Of a stretch of DNA of 64,000 bases, positions 43,970-52,366 are shown one piece after another. This DNA is from Neobacillus soli NBRC 102451 (GTDB lineage: Bacteria > Bacillota > Bacilli > Bacillales > Cytobacillaceae): positions 1-64,000 of the forward strand of contig NZ_BCVI01000005.1 in the NCBI RefSeq assembly GCF_001591665.1, given 5' to 3'. Position 1 is the first letter of the stretch, and every line of letters starts with the position of its first letter. The notes under the pieces were generated by a model that was not told where the DNA came from, did no database searches, and worked only from the letters and a program-made list of their open reading frames with translations. Position numbers and translations under genes: made by a program.

Positions 43970-44443
43970 TTAGATGATTTCCGTTACGTCAATTTGCGAA
44001 AATTGCATATCAACATTTTTGGGAATTTTCACCTCCAACATGGAGTCCTTATAGTTAGCGGATGCTCCTTTCTTTTTTACGATGGCAGGAAGGGTAATCG
44101 TATGTTTATCCTCAGGCTGCGGGATATGCTCTACAATCAGTTGATTGGATGTATGATAAATACGGAGCTGCCTTACCCATTCATCATTTTTTATTGGAAT
44201 TCTGACAAACACAAAATCATGGGTCTCAAAGGCTGTTGAATTCAAAATTCCAGTTGTTTGCTGCTGGGGCGGAGAAGATTGGGAACCTGTGAACATTTCT
44301 TGGGGGTTCATCATTCCTCTCATGTTGCCGGGCATAACTTTTCCCATGAGATCTTGGACAAAATTCTCGATTTGGTCAGGCTTCATTTTTGACATGGAAT
44401 CCTTCATATCTTTATTAAAAGGAAACATATTCCAGGGGAACAT
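43970..44443 (-). CDS. gerT: GerT-like protein (Hsp20-related, spore)
   Basis: Begins MFPWNMFPFNKDM, a hallmark of GerT-type spore proteins, then a Met-rich helix (DLMGKVMPGNM) and a degenerate alpha-crystallin domain (residues 70-155). GerT/CotM-type proteins sit in the spore coat or affect germination in Bacillus; that function is family knowledge. 157 residues. Forms a reverse-strand pair with the Hsp20 gene downstream. Confidence 0.75.
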   Translation of the reverse strand: MFPWNMFPFNKDMKDSMSKMKPDQIENFVQDLMGKVMPGNMRGMMNPQEMFTGSQSSPPQQQTTGILNSTAFETHDFVFVRIPIKNDEWVRQLRIYHTSNQLIVEHIPQPEDKHTITLPAIVKKKGASANYKDSMLEVKIPKNVDMQFSQIDVTEII

Positions 44444-44677
44444 CGTAGCACATCCTCCAAGGTAAGTCTTAAATCGGCAGCCGCTGAAAAAGGCACACCG
44501 TTTTTCTTTGATATCTCATATTATGCAATCACATGCTCTTCCGTTATTAAAACTTCCTTCGGGTCGTTTTTGGGAGAACGTAATCAGCATGTTCTTTTTA
44601 TTAAAATTTGCATATATAAACGATTCTTTTTAACATATAGTAAATAGATAAATGACAGAAATAGAGAGGTAATGGCA

Positions 44678-45451
44678 TTGAATAAGAAAACGGCTTTAAT
44701 AACAGGAGGAGCTTCTGGTATTGGCAAAAAAACGGCAATACATCTTGCTGAAAAGGGGTATCATCTAGTGATCAATTACCGTACTAGTGAATCTGAGGCC
44801 CTAACTTTAGCAAACCATTTGACTAACTGTTTTGGCACGAAAGTTATTACAGTCCAAGGGGATGTGGCGATCAAGGAGGATTGTATTCGAATTGTAAATG
44901 CAGCACGCTCTGCCTATCCAACCGTGGATGTTTTAGTTCATAATGCAGGTCCTTATATACATGAACGTAAAAAAATGATTGATTACTCTTTTGAAGAATG
45001 GAACTACCTATTACAGGGGAATTTAAGTGCTGTTTTCTATTTGTCTAAACTGATTATACCTATGATGCGGCTACAAAAATGGGGAAGAATCATTACTTTG
45101 GGATTTGATCGGGCGGAAACCGCACCAGGCTGGATTTATCGTTCTGCCTTTGCTGCTGCAAAGACGGGATTAGCCTCGCTAACTCGGACAATTGCCATTG
45201 AGGAAGCGGAATTTGGGATAACAGCAAATATGGTCTGTCCAGGTGATATTATCAACGAGTGGAAGGAAAATAATATTGAAGAGTCAATCGCCGCATTAGA
45301 CGGAAATGATTCAATCGAAAGGCAGGGTACAGGGGAGGATATCGCGAGAGTCATTGCCTTTCTTACAGACGAAAAGTCAGACTTTATTACTGGAAGCATT
45401 ATCCCGGTAACAGGCGGTGTTGACGTACTGGGAAAGGTTATGAAGATTTAG
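44678..45451 (+). CDS. SDR-family protein with altered active site
   Basis: The N-terminal NAD(P)-binding motif TGGASGIG is intact, as are NAG (VLVHNAG) and the overall FabG-like length (257 residues from TTG). However the catalytic Y-x-x-x-K is FAAAK (Phe at the Tyr position, about residue 158), and the usual catalytic Ser region reads TLGFD. A TTG at 44678 is better spaced from GAGAGGT than the ATG at 44672. It may be a non-catalytic or altered-function dehydrogenase. Confidence 0.8.
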   Translation: MNKKTALITGGASGIGKKTAIHLAEKGYHLVINYRTSESEALTLANHLTNCFGTKVITVQGDVAIKEDCIRIVNAARSAYPTVDVLVHNAGPYIHERKKMIDYSFEEWNYLLQGNLSAVFYLSKLIIPMMRLQKWGRIITLGFDRAETAPGWIYRSAFAAAKTGLASLTRTIAIEEAEFGITANMVCPGDIINEWKENNIEESIAALDGNDSIERQGTGEDIARVIAFLTDEKSDFITGSIIPVTGGVDVLGKVMKI

Positions 45452-45561
45452 TAAAAAGGTTCTGATACTTTTACAATTTTTTGAAATCATTGATTTCCTG
45501 GAATGAAAATGGTTCCTTTTGTTGATAATAGACTTAATCATCTATGAAAGGAGCAAAGAAA

Positions 45562-45720
45562 ATGAGTTTTAACATCAACAGAATTAATCCAAATCAAACC
45601 CAAGTATTTTTTCATGATGGCCGCTTTGAAACATTAACGAATGAGGAATTAGATGAATTTTTGCTCCAAATGGGTCTTAGTGATGTAAACCAAACAATCG
45701 AACAAAGTGTTACGGAATAA
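45562..45720 (+). CDS. Hypothetical protein, 52 aa
   Basis: ATG at 45562 follows GAAAGGAGCAAAGAA. Encodes MSFNINRINPNQTQVFFHDGR...DEFLLQMGLSDVNQTI..., a compact soluble protein with a beta-hairpin then a helix. Convincing ribosome site and a terminator after it. No family recognised. Confidence 0.65.
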   Translation: MSFNINRINPNQTQVFFHDGRFETLTNEELDEFLLQMGLSDVNQTIEQSVTE

Positions 45721-45743
45721 TAAGAACTAATTTTTAAAAAAAT

Positions 45744-45777
45744 AAAAGCAATCGGCCAGGAGCCGATTGCTTTTTAT
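45744..45777. terminator. Bidirectional terminator
   Basis: AAAAGCAATCGGC (45744-45756) pairs with GCCGATTGCTTTT (45762-45774); the 52-aa gene and the GNAT gene converge here. Confidence 0.9.
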
Positions 45778-46334
45778 GCTTCCAACAAATGCGAATCTTC
45801 TGTCTCGACAATACTATTACGCATAAGATAAAAGGTGTATTGATCTTTTGGAATTTCATACAAATCATATACTTCGCCGTTCGCATTCAATTGCTCATAG
45901 ATTGCCTTCCTAGTTTCATTTGCTTTTACAATATACGGAAGCTTTTCGGCAGCTTTGATGGAGCGTATATTTACCTTCCGAATACGCATAAAAACTGTCT
46001 CAATCCCCACCTCATAAAAAAGCTCTTGAAAAAAGGCATCCTTAGCCGGGTTATTATAACCCTTACCATGAAATTGTTTTCCTAGCCAAGTTCCTAAAAA
46101 TCCGGCCTTCTCTTCAATATCAAAAAGATTAATCGTACCGATAGGCGCTCCCCATTCATCAAGAATGGTCCGTGAAATTAATTCACCGCGCTCTTCAGCC
46201 TCAATGGTTTGTTTGGTCATAAATAAGAATTCTTCATAGGAATCAGCTTTTTGGCGTACAAAAGGGAAGACATCAGGGTGCGTCATTAATTCGTACAATG
46301 TGTGGCTGTCATGAAGATCACGTTTTTTAAGCAT
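45774..46334 (-). CDS. GNAT N-acetyltransferase (RimJ-like)
   Basis: A 186-residue acetyltransferase: KRDLHDSHTLYELMTHPDVF at the start, GTINLFDI, then GTWLGKQFHGKGYNNPAKDAF (acetyl-CoA loop) and IRKVNIRSIKAAEK. ATG at 46334 follows TGGAGGGAAATT; the longer frame to 46385 has no ribosome site. Substrate unknown; the RimJ/RimL-like architecture suggests a protein N-terminus or small amine. Confidence 0.85.
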   Translation of the reverse strand: MLKKRDLHDSHTLYELMTHPDVFPFVRQKADSYEEFLFMTKQTIEAEERGELISRTILDEWGAPIGTINLFDIEEKAGFLGTWLGKQFHGKGYNNPAKDAFFQELFYEVGIETVFMRIRKVNIRSIKAAEKLPYIVKANETRKAIYEQLNANGEVYDLYEIPKDQYTFYLMRNSIVETEDSHLLEA

Positions 46335-46381
46335 GAATTTCCCTCCATTAGGGCAGTTCGATCCCATGTCAAAAGATGGAT

Positions 46382-46427
46382 CCACCCTCGAAATTTTTTA
46401 TAAAGTTGCTAAAAAATTTCGGGGTGG
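46382..46427. repeat. Long hairpin between GNAT and amidohydrolase genes
   Basis: CCACCCTCGAAATTTTTTA (46383 onward) is inverted at TAAAAAATTTCGGGGTGG with one mismatch and an 8-10 base loop. It overlaps the T-arm-like segment next to it, so the two structures could be alternatives. Confidence 0.55.
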
Positions 46428-46475
46428 GAATCGAACCCACTAGAACCAGTTAAACTGGTGGCGCACCATTTGCCT
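46424..46475 (-). other. tRNA 3'-half-like element (possible tRNA remnant)
   Basis: On the reverse strand GTGGGTTCGATTCCCAC (46440-46424) is a perfect tRNA T-arm (5-bp stem, 7-base TTCGATT loop). Upstream of it come ACCAGTTTAACTGGT and GGTGCGCCACC, which can form two short hairpins like variable or anticodon arms. No D-arm and no matching 5' acceptor strand for the following CCCGAAA were found, so it is not a complete tRNA. Confidence 0.4.
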
Positions 46476-46638
46476 TCCCTATTTCATTTTTTTGTTAACG
46501 GATTATGTTCGTAAACCCCCAAATTTTTTCAGGTCTAAAACAGTTTCACTTAGAGTATGATACAAGAAAAAAGGAAAAAAATAAATAGTTTTTTTGTTGA
46601 TTTTTCGATAATATTTTTTGCCAAATTTCAACAAAATT

Positions 46639-47766
46639 CTACGTTTCTAAAAAGACGATTTCACCGCCAATCATCGTCCATTTTGGCTTTGCTAAGTAAT
46701 GGAAAGGATGATGACTCCAAAGGACTAAATCCGCATCTTTCCTTTCTTCGATACTGCCAACATTTTGGTCTATTTTTAAATTCCTTGCGGGAAGAATGGT
46801 AATTCCCTCTAAGGCTTTTTGCTCTGGTAAACCTTCACGGACGGCAAGACCTGCACAAATATTAAGGTATTGAATAGGTGTATAAGGATGATCGGTGGTA
46901 ATCGACACCTCAACACCATGATTAGTCAGTTCTTGATACGTTTTCCAGGTCTTATTTTTTAATTCGACTTTCGATCTCCTTGTTAATGTGGGACCGACGG
47001 ATACCATTAAATTCCTTCCCGACATTTCACTGGCGATTAAATGTCCCTCAGTACAATGCTCAATTCGTAAATCAAGATTAAATTCTTCGGCAAACCGGAT
47101 GGCCGTAATGATGTCATCAGCACGATGGGCATGAACTCTTACAGGGATTTCTCTTTTTAGAGCCATTACAATTGGGGCGATTCTAAGTTCATCGGGGTTA
47201 TCCGCATGAATCGCTTGGTAGAAAGCTTCCCTAAGCATTCCCATAATCCCCATCCGTGTAATTGAACCATTATTGCCCTGGCTATGAATCCTTTTTGGAT
47301 TTTCTCCTAAGGCTATTTTTAATCCAGCAACCTTTTGAACAATCATTTTCTGGATATTTTTCCCGGTTGTTTTGATGACAGAGGTGGTTCCACCAATTAC
47401 ATTTGCACTACCTGGCATAATATGCGCTGTAGTAATTCCGCTTTTTACCGCATCTGTGAAGGCGGGGTCCAATGGATACACACCGTCTATTGCCCTTATA
47501 TGGGGTGTGAGTGCTTCGGCTGTTTCATTGGCATCATTCCCGGCCCAGCCAGTGCCTTCATCATATAGTCCTATGTGGGTATGAACATCAATAAAGCCTG
47601 GAAAGAGAAATAATTCTCCACAATCGATTATTTTTACATTTAAATCAGTTGTGATATTATTTCCGACCTTTATGATTTTTCCGTCTTCAATTAGGACATC
47701 TCCATATTTAATTGGTTTAGATGTAATCGGGTAAACCGTTGCATTTTTCAAGAGTATTTTTGTCAT
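46639..47766 (-). CDS. Amidohydrolase (imidazolonepropionase/dihydroorotase-like)
   Basis: Metal-dependent hydrolase of the amidohydrolase superfamily. Motifs in order: GFIDVHTHIG (metal-binding HxH near residue 62), VRVHAHRADD, IEHCTEGH and ITTDHPYTP (metal Asp). 375 residues, ATG after GAAGGG. Substrate not determined; the sequence resembles Bacillus proteins annotated only as amidohydrolase. Isolated gene with its own upstream region. Confidence 0.85.
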   Translation of the reverse strand: MTKILLKNATVYPITSKPIKYGDVLIEDGKIIKVGNNITTDLNVKIIDCGELFLFPGFIDVHTHIGLYDEGTGWAGNDANETAEALTPHIRAIDGVYPLDPAFTDAVKSGITTAHIMPGSANVIGGTTSVIKTTGKNIQKMIVQKVAGLKIALGENPKRIHSQGNNGSITRMGIMGMLREAFYQAIHADNPDELRIAPIVMALKREIPVRVHAHRADDIITAIRFAEEFNLDLRIEHCTEGHLIASEMSGRNLMVSVGPTLTRRSKVELKNKTWKTYQELTNHGVEVSITTDHPYTPIQYLNICAGLAVREGLPEQKALEGITILPARNLKIDQNVGSIEERKDADLVLWSHHPFHYLAKPKWTMIGGEIVFLET

Positions 47767-47957
47767 AATAAAACCCTTCTGTAAGTTGTTTATAGTATTT
47801 TATCCATTTTACCAACTAGGGTGCTTGAGTAAAAGCGAGTGTCGATGTCATTTTTATTTAAATTGGTGGAAATCACACAAAAGGCGAAACCTTTAAATCT
47901 TCTTTGCGTAAATAATAGGGAAGAAAAAATTTTTTAACCATTGGGGGGGAAATGAAA

Positions 47958-48281
47958 ATGGTGAAAAGTGATGAAAGGTTACTGGCGGCGGGTATTTATG
48001 TGTTAAGCTTATTCTTTCCAGTTTTAGCTCCATTAATTATTTGGCTGATAAAGAAGGATGAGTCATCATTTATTGATTATCATGGCAAGGAATATTTTAA
48101 CTTTTTGATTTCCTATGCTGTTTACTTCTTTGTTAGCGGAATATTAACCATAATTATTATCGGTTTTGTGGCAATGGCCATCTTAGGAGTTATGTTATTT
48201 GTATTTACCATCATTGCAGCAATTAAAGCCTATGAAGGAAATGAATATCGCTTCCCGTTGATATTTCGGCTAATTAAATAA
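47958..48281 (+). CDS. DUF4870 membrane protein
   Basis: About 107 residues with three hydrophobic segments (LAAGIYVLSLFFPVLAPLIIWL; FNFLISYAVYFFVSGILTIIII; GFVAMAILGVMLFVFTIIAAI) and the DUF4870 signature around IDYHGKEYFNF. The GGGGGGG site favours ATG 47958 over 47952. Function unknown; often near other small membrane proteins. Confidence 0.85.
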   Translation: MVKSDERLLAAGIYVLSLFFPVLAPLIIWLIKKDESSFIDYHGKEYFNFLISYAVYFFVSGILTIIIIGFVAMAILGVMLFVFTIIAAIKAYEGNEYRFPLIFRLIK

Positions 48282-48288
48282 AATGCTT

Positions 48289-48322
48289 AAAACCCGGCAA
48301 AAAATTTTGTCGGGTTTTTTTG
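48289..48322 (+). terminator. Terminator of the DUF4870 gene
   Basis: AACCCGGCAAAA pairs with TTTTGTCGGGTT (one G-T pair), then TTTTT. Confidence 0.85.
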
Positions 48323-48384
48323 AACGTTTTTCTATTTCAAACGTCATATGAATGAAATAGATGAAAAAACAAGGGGGAAATGAC

Positions 48385-48582
48385 ATGGAAGAATTAGCAA
48401 AGTATGCGCCTATATTAGCTCCAATTCTTATTATTCAGCTAATTTTATTTATCGTAGCAATTATTGATCTAGTGAGGATAGAGAAAACCAATGGGCCAAA
48501 GTGGTTATGGGCCCTCATTATTTTATTCATTAATATTATTGGACCGATTCTTTATTTTGTCGTTGGAAGGAGAAGTAACTAA
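48385..48582 (+). CDS. YxlE-like membrane protein (PLDc_N)
   Basis: A 65-residue protein with two transmembrane helices around IEKTNGPKWLWALIILF, the PLDc_N/YxlE signature. ATG at 48385 follows AAGGGGGAAATGAC; the start at 48361 is further from it. It overlaps the ABC ATPase gene by one base (TAATG). In B. subtilis yxlE-yxlF-yxlG belong to the sigY operon; no sigY gene is visible here. Confidence 0.8.
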   Translation: MEELAKYAPILAPILIIQLILFIVAIIDLVRIEKTNGPKWLWALIILFINIIGPILYFVVGRRSN

Positions 48583-49490
48583 TGTCCCTGATTCAAATAA
48601 GCGGTTTAAAAAAGAGCTTTCAAGGGACAGAAGTAATTAAAGGCATTGATTTTACTTTAGAAAAAGGGAGATGTATCGCTTTATTAGGACCAAATGGGGC
48701 GGGGAAAACCACAACCCTAAGAATGCTGTCTGGATTAATGAATCCGACGAGTGGAACGATTAGCTTTACCGATGCCAAAAAAGGCGAGGATATCCGCGAT
48801 TTAATCGGGTACCTCCCGCAGTTCCCTGTCTTTTACGAATGGATGTCCGGACTTGAATTCTTGTCCTATGTAGGCAAATTAGCTGGTTTAACAAGTAAGG
48901 AAGCGAAGGAACGATCACTAGAACTTTTAGAGCTTGTCGGTATATCTGATGCAAAAAATCGAAAAACAGCTAAATATTCAGGTGGGATGAAGCAAAGATT
49001 GGGAATTGCTCAAGCCCTTATTCATCGCCCCCAGCTTATTATGTTGGATGAGCCTGTATCTGCCTTAGATCCAATTGGCAGAAGAGAGGTATTGGATCTT
49101 CTTGAAGGCTTAAGGAAAGAAACAACCATTCTATTTTCAACACATATTTTAAGTGATGCGGAAGAGGTTTGTGACGAGATTCTGTTCTTACATAACGGTA
49201 AAATTGTCGAATCCGGGACGATGACAGAACTCCGTGAACGGCACCAGCAAGCCAAACTTGACCTGTACTTTAAAGGGAAATCTGAAGGATATACCCCATA
49301 TTTCTCAAATCATGAATTAACACTATCTGTTATGACAGAAGGGAATCGAGTTAGTATTTTTGTGAGGGATATAGCTCTTGCAAGAAAGGCATTTTTACAG
49401 GAAATTGCAGAACGCAACTGGCCGCTTGAGAAGTTTGAAGTAAGCAGCATGACCCTTGAAGATGTATTTATGAAGGTGGTGGGAAAATGA
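48582..49490 (+). CDS. ABC transporter ATP-binding protein (YxlF-like)
   Basis: 302 residues: Walker A GPNGAGKTT, signature YSGGMKQRLGIAQAL, Walker B LIMLDEPVSALD, H-loop STHIL. The C-terminal 80 residues form the extra domain seen in export-type (antibiotic-resistance or lantibiotic) ATPases. The gene starts within the yxlE-like stop and overlaps the permease gene by four bases, so the three form one transporter operon. Substrate unknown. Confidence 0.9.
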   Translation: MSLIQISGLKKSFQGTEVIKGIDFTLEKGRCIALLGPNGAGKTTTLRMLSGLMNPTSGTISFTDAKKGEDIRDLIGYLPQFPVFYEWMSGLEFLSYVGKLAGLTSKEAKERSLELLELVGISDAKNRKTAKYSGGMKQRLGIAQALIHRPQLIMLDEPVSALDPIGRREVLDLLEGLRKETTILFSTHILSDAEEVCDEILFLHNGKIVESGTMTELRERHQQAKLDLYFKGKSEGYTPYFSNHELTLSVMTEGNRVSIFVRDIALARKAFLQEIAERNWPLEKFEVSSMTLEDVFMKVVGK

Positions 49491-50266
49491 GTCAATGGAT
49501 GACCTTATTACAAAAAGAGATGTTGGAGATGTGGAGAAATTTCAAGTGGATTTGGGTCCCGATTACCTTTATTTTATTAGGCGTCAAGGAACCAATCACC
49601 AGTTATTATATGCCGCAAATTCTTGATGCAGTTGGCGGACTGCCTGAAGGGGCGGTGATTAATATTCCGACACCTACAGCTGCGGAAGTGTTAATCAGCG
49701 GTTTAAGTCAATACACAACACTTGGTGTGCTAATTATTGTCCTTACAACGATGGGGATTATTGCTGCTGAACGAAAAAGTGGTGTGGCTGCGATGATTTT
49801 AGTCAAACCTGTTTCTTTTCATTCGTTTGTAACGGCTAAATGGGCCGGAAGTATGATTTTAATGTGGTTATCCTTTTTTATTGGCTACTTATCAACTTGG
49901 TATTATACCGGTTTGTTATTCGAATGGATTCCATTTAGTGAGTTTTTTCAATCCTTTTTCTTTTATGCACTATGGCTTACTGTCATTCTAACCGTTACAG
50001 TGTTCTTTAGTGCCTCGCTCATGGCACCTGGGATGTCGGGGTTTATCTCATTGGCTGTCGCTATTATTATCAGTTTAGTAAGCAGCACGCTTTCCAATTG
50101 GCTTGAGTGGAGCCCAGCACAATTAACAACCTATGCAAACGAAATTTTAATGGATAAGGAAATTCCGGACAGTACGTTACCAGCTAGTCTTTTAGCTGCG
50201 GTCTGTATTATTCTTTTGTTATATTTTAGTGTGTTTATTTTTAGGAAAAAAGAGCTTGCAGCATAA
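49487..50266 (+). CDS. ABC transporter permease (YxlG-like)
   Basis: 259 residues with about six membrane helices, an N-terminal cytoplasmic start (MTLLQKEMLEMWRNFKWIW) and an ABC-2-type pattern (GIIAAERKSGVAAMIL). ATGA overlap with the ATPase gene. Partner of the preceding ATPase; export direction is inferred from the family. Confidence 0.88.
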   Translation: MSQWMTLLQKEMLEMWRNFKWIWVPITFILLGVKEPITSYYMPQILDAVGGLPEGAVINIPTPTAAEVLISGLSQYTTLGVLIIVLTTMGIIAAERKSGVAAMILVKPVSFHSFVTAKWAGSMILMWLSFFIGYLSTWYYTGLLFEWIPFSEFFQSFFFYALWLTVILTVTVFFSASLMAPGMSGFISLAVAIIISLVSSTLSNWLEWSPAQLTTYANEILMDKEIPDSTLPASLLAAVCIILLLYFSVFIFRKKELAA

Positions 50267-50276
50267 ATTACCGAGA

Positions 50277-50306
50277 AGGGCCTACGTTGTAGCTCTTCTT
50301 TTTTCT
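50277..50306 (+). terminator. Terminator of the YxlEFG-like operon
   Basis: AGAAG-GGC...TAGC-TCTTCT can form an imperfect stem with a loop including CTACG, followed by TTTTTTC. Confidence 0.5.
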
Positions 50307-50390
50307 ATCTGAATTCGGAAATCTCCTATCATTTTTTAGACTACTACTAAATAAACTGGTATAAGAGGAATGGATAAGGAGTTTTTCTAG

Positions 50391-51176
50391 ATGAAAATTC
50401 ACGAATATTACCGGGAAACAGCTAATATAAACTTAAATGGTAGTATAGCATCACTAATACCAACAATTTTGATTGTGGTTGGAAACCTTTCTTTTATTAA
50501 TAATAGAGAAATCATGCTATTAACGATACCATTTTTAATTTATAGCTTGATTAGCTTTCAACTCTATCTTTTTAGAATGAAACAGTCGATTGCGATTAGT
50601 AGGAAAATGACAAAATCTAAAAGCTTCCATCAGTCTTTTTTTGAAGCCAGTCATTTATTAGTTTTAAATATGAATACTCACTCATCAAAGTTGCTGCTTT
50701 ATTTTCCAAACGGTCATTTGGCAGGAATGATTAAAAGGTACCGTGGAATGGGGTTAAATAATCTAAGACTTTCAAAAGTGTATGCCCTCTATAATTCATA
50801 TGGTAACGCAATTGGTTTTTTTGTGATAAAACATAGAAAAGTAATCAGGGTAGAGGTATACGATCAAAGAAGGAAGTACTTAGGCATGCTTAGAAAAAGG
50901 AACCAAGGTTTTAGGAAAAGCAAAAAGGAGTTATTTGATGAAGAAAGAAGGTATGTCGGTGCCGTAGAAGGATCAGCTGTTTTTATGGATGAGCAGGTGG
51001 TAAATAACAGCAATCGGCATCTTGGACGACTTCGCAGGGGATGGATGCCGTTAGAATGGAGTCCGCTATTCCCAGAGCCCAATACGCCCGTGTTATCATT
51101 TAGGGAGAATCTTTCGGAAGAGGATAAGCTTCTCAGAATGTCCTTGTTAATTAATGAGTTCGTTATTGAGAGATAA
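50391..51176 (+). CDS. Membrane protein with C-terminal tubby/LURP-like domain, 261 aa
   Basis: Two N-terminal hydrophobic segments (about residues 18-35 and 42-58), then a positively charged domain whose alternating strands (KVYALYNSYGNAIGFFVIKHRKVIRVEVYDQ) recall tubby/LURP-one-like folds, with repeats such as RYVGAVEG and RHLGRLRR. Function not recognised. It lies between the ABC exporter and dapF. Confidence 0.6.
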   Translation: MKIHEYYRETANINLNGSIASLIPTILIVVGNLSFINNREIMLLTIPFLIYSLISFQLYLFRMKQSIAISRKMTKSKSFHQSFFEASHLLVLNMNTHSSKLLLYFPNGHLAGMIKRYRGMGLNNLRLSKVYALYNSYGNAIGFFVIKHRKVIRVEVYDQRRKYLGMLRKRNQGFRKSKKELFDEERRYVGAVEGSAVFMDEQVVNNSNRHLGRLRRGWMPLEWSPLFPEPNTPVLSFRENLSEEDKLLRMSLLINEFVIER

Positions 51177-51254
51177 AACACTGAGCGGTTCCCCTCATGA
51201 ACAAAGTTTGATATGATATATAATAAACTTTACTAGTATTGTGGGGGTTTTTCT

Positions 51255-52238
51255 GTGCAAATCGACTTAATAAAAGGTCATGGGTCTGGAAATGATTTCT
51301 TAATCATTGATGAAATATCGAATGAGTATTCTTTTTCTGAAAACGAACGAGCGGAACTTGCCAGATTGTTATGCAATCGTAATAGCGAATTAGGGGCGGA
51401 CGGGATACTTTTCGTCATGGACAGTGAACATGCCGATGGAAGAATGCGTGTCTTTAACTCCGATGGCTCAGAGGCCTCGATGTGTGGAAATGGTCTCCGC
51501 CTTGTGGCTAGATACATTTGTGAACAGCAACGGCTGAATGAAGCAGTGATTGAAACAATGAAGGCAAATTTAAAGGTGAGCAAACAAAAGGACCTAATCC
51601 CGGATATCCACACCTACCAGGTGGAAATTTCCCCAATCCTGTTTGAATTAAATGCATTGCCCTTAAATTTAAATAAGCCCACGTTATACAATGAGAGAAT
51701 TGAAGAGCTTTCTTCTGAGTTAAGGTTTACCGCACTGGCTGTACCTAACCCGCATTTAATTGCCATAGTCGATACAGCACAGCTTGAAAGTGATATACAA
51801 AAACAGCTTAGTGAAAAAGTGAATGGACCGAATGAGTTATTTCCTGACGGAGTGAATGTGAGTTTCGTGAAGCAATTACAAAAGGGGTCAATCTATGTAA
51901 GGACTTTCGAACGTGGGGTTGGCTTTACAAATGCCTGTGGGACAGCGATGTCAGCATCGTCACTCGTCACCTGTTTACAAGGTTTAAATGAATTTGAAAA
52001 AGTCACAAACGTTTATAATAATGGTGGAATGGTGCAATGTGTTGTCCATAAATATGAAGGGAAATATACAATTGATCTAATCGGCAATGCTACTTACCTT
52101 TACAAGGCTGCTGTCAATGTAAACCTTGAGGAAGGTTCCTTTACACAGTCAGTTAGAACGGATTTTTCCGAACAACAGACCTATGAGCAACTGCAAACAG
52201 CAGCATCGCAATTTATCGAACCAACGTTGAAAGGATAA
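51255..52238 (+). CDS. dapF: Diaminopimelate epimerase
   Basis: Converts LL- to meso-diaminopimelate for lysine and peptidoglycan synthesis. The two active-site cysteines are in SMCGNGLR and TNACGTAM, and the substrate loop GHGSGNDF opens the protein. 327 residues, longer than the classic 270-280 because of C-terminal and inserted segments, as in some Bacillaceae. GTG start after GTGGGGG. Cytoplasmic. Confidence 0.92.
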   Translation: MQIDLIKGHGSGNDFLIIDEISNEYSFSENERAELARLLCNRNSELGADGILFVMDSEHADGRMRVFNSDGSEASMCGNGLRLVARYICEQQRLNEAVIETMKANLKVSKQKDLIPDIHTYQVEISPILFELNALPLNLNKPTLYNERIEELSSELRFTALAVPNPHLIAIVDTAQLESDIQKQLSEKVNGPNELFPDGVNVSFVKQLQKGSIYVRTFERGVGFTNACGTAMSASSLVTCLQGLNEFEKVTNVYNNGGMVQCVVHKYEGKYTIDLIGNATYLYKAAVNVNLEEGSFTQSVRTDFSEQQTYEQLQTAASQFIEPTLKG

Positions 52239-52260
52239 GGCTTGCCTTATCCTTTTTTTG
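52234..52260 (+). terminator. Terminator of dapF
   Basis: GGATAAGGC pairs with GCCTTATCC around TT, then TTTTTTT; the stem starts in the stop codon. Confidence 0.9.
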
Positions 52261-52366
52261 CTAATAGGAAAGTATAAAAATTTTTCAAATTTTATACTTT
52301 CCTATGTCGCATAAATTCAACTACGCCTCATGAACCGTCCTAACGGACTCGCCAATTTGCGAGTTT

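Larger units (their letters stand above)
46335..46638. other. Gene-free gap with a tRNA T-arm-like segment and a hairpin
   Basis: Between the GNAT gene and the amidohydrolase gene. It holds the inverted repeat 46382-46427 and, on the reverse strand, a GTGGG-TTCGATT-CCCAC stem-loop; the rest is AT-rich with no coding signal. Confidence 0.5.

Noticed and set aside
46400..46510. Complete tRNA-Sec or tRNA-Leu gene
   Set aside because: No D-arm, no anticodon stem of the right length and no 5' acceptor strand matching CCCGAAA.
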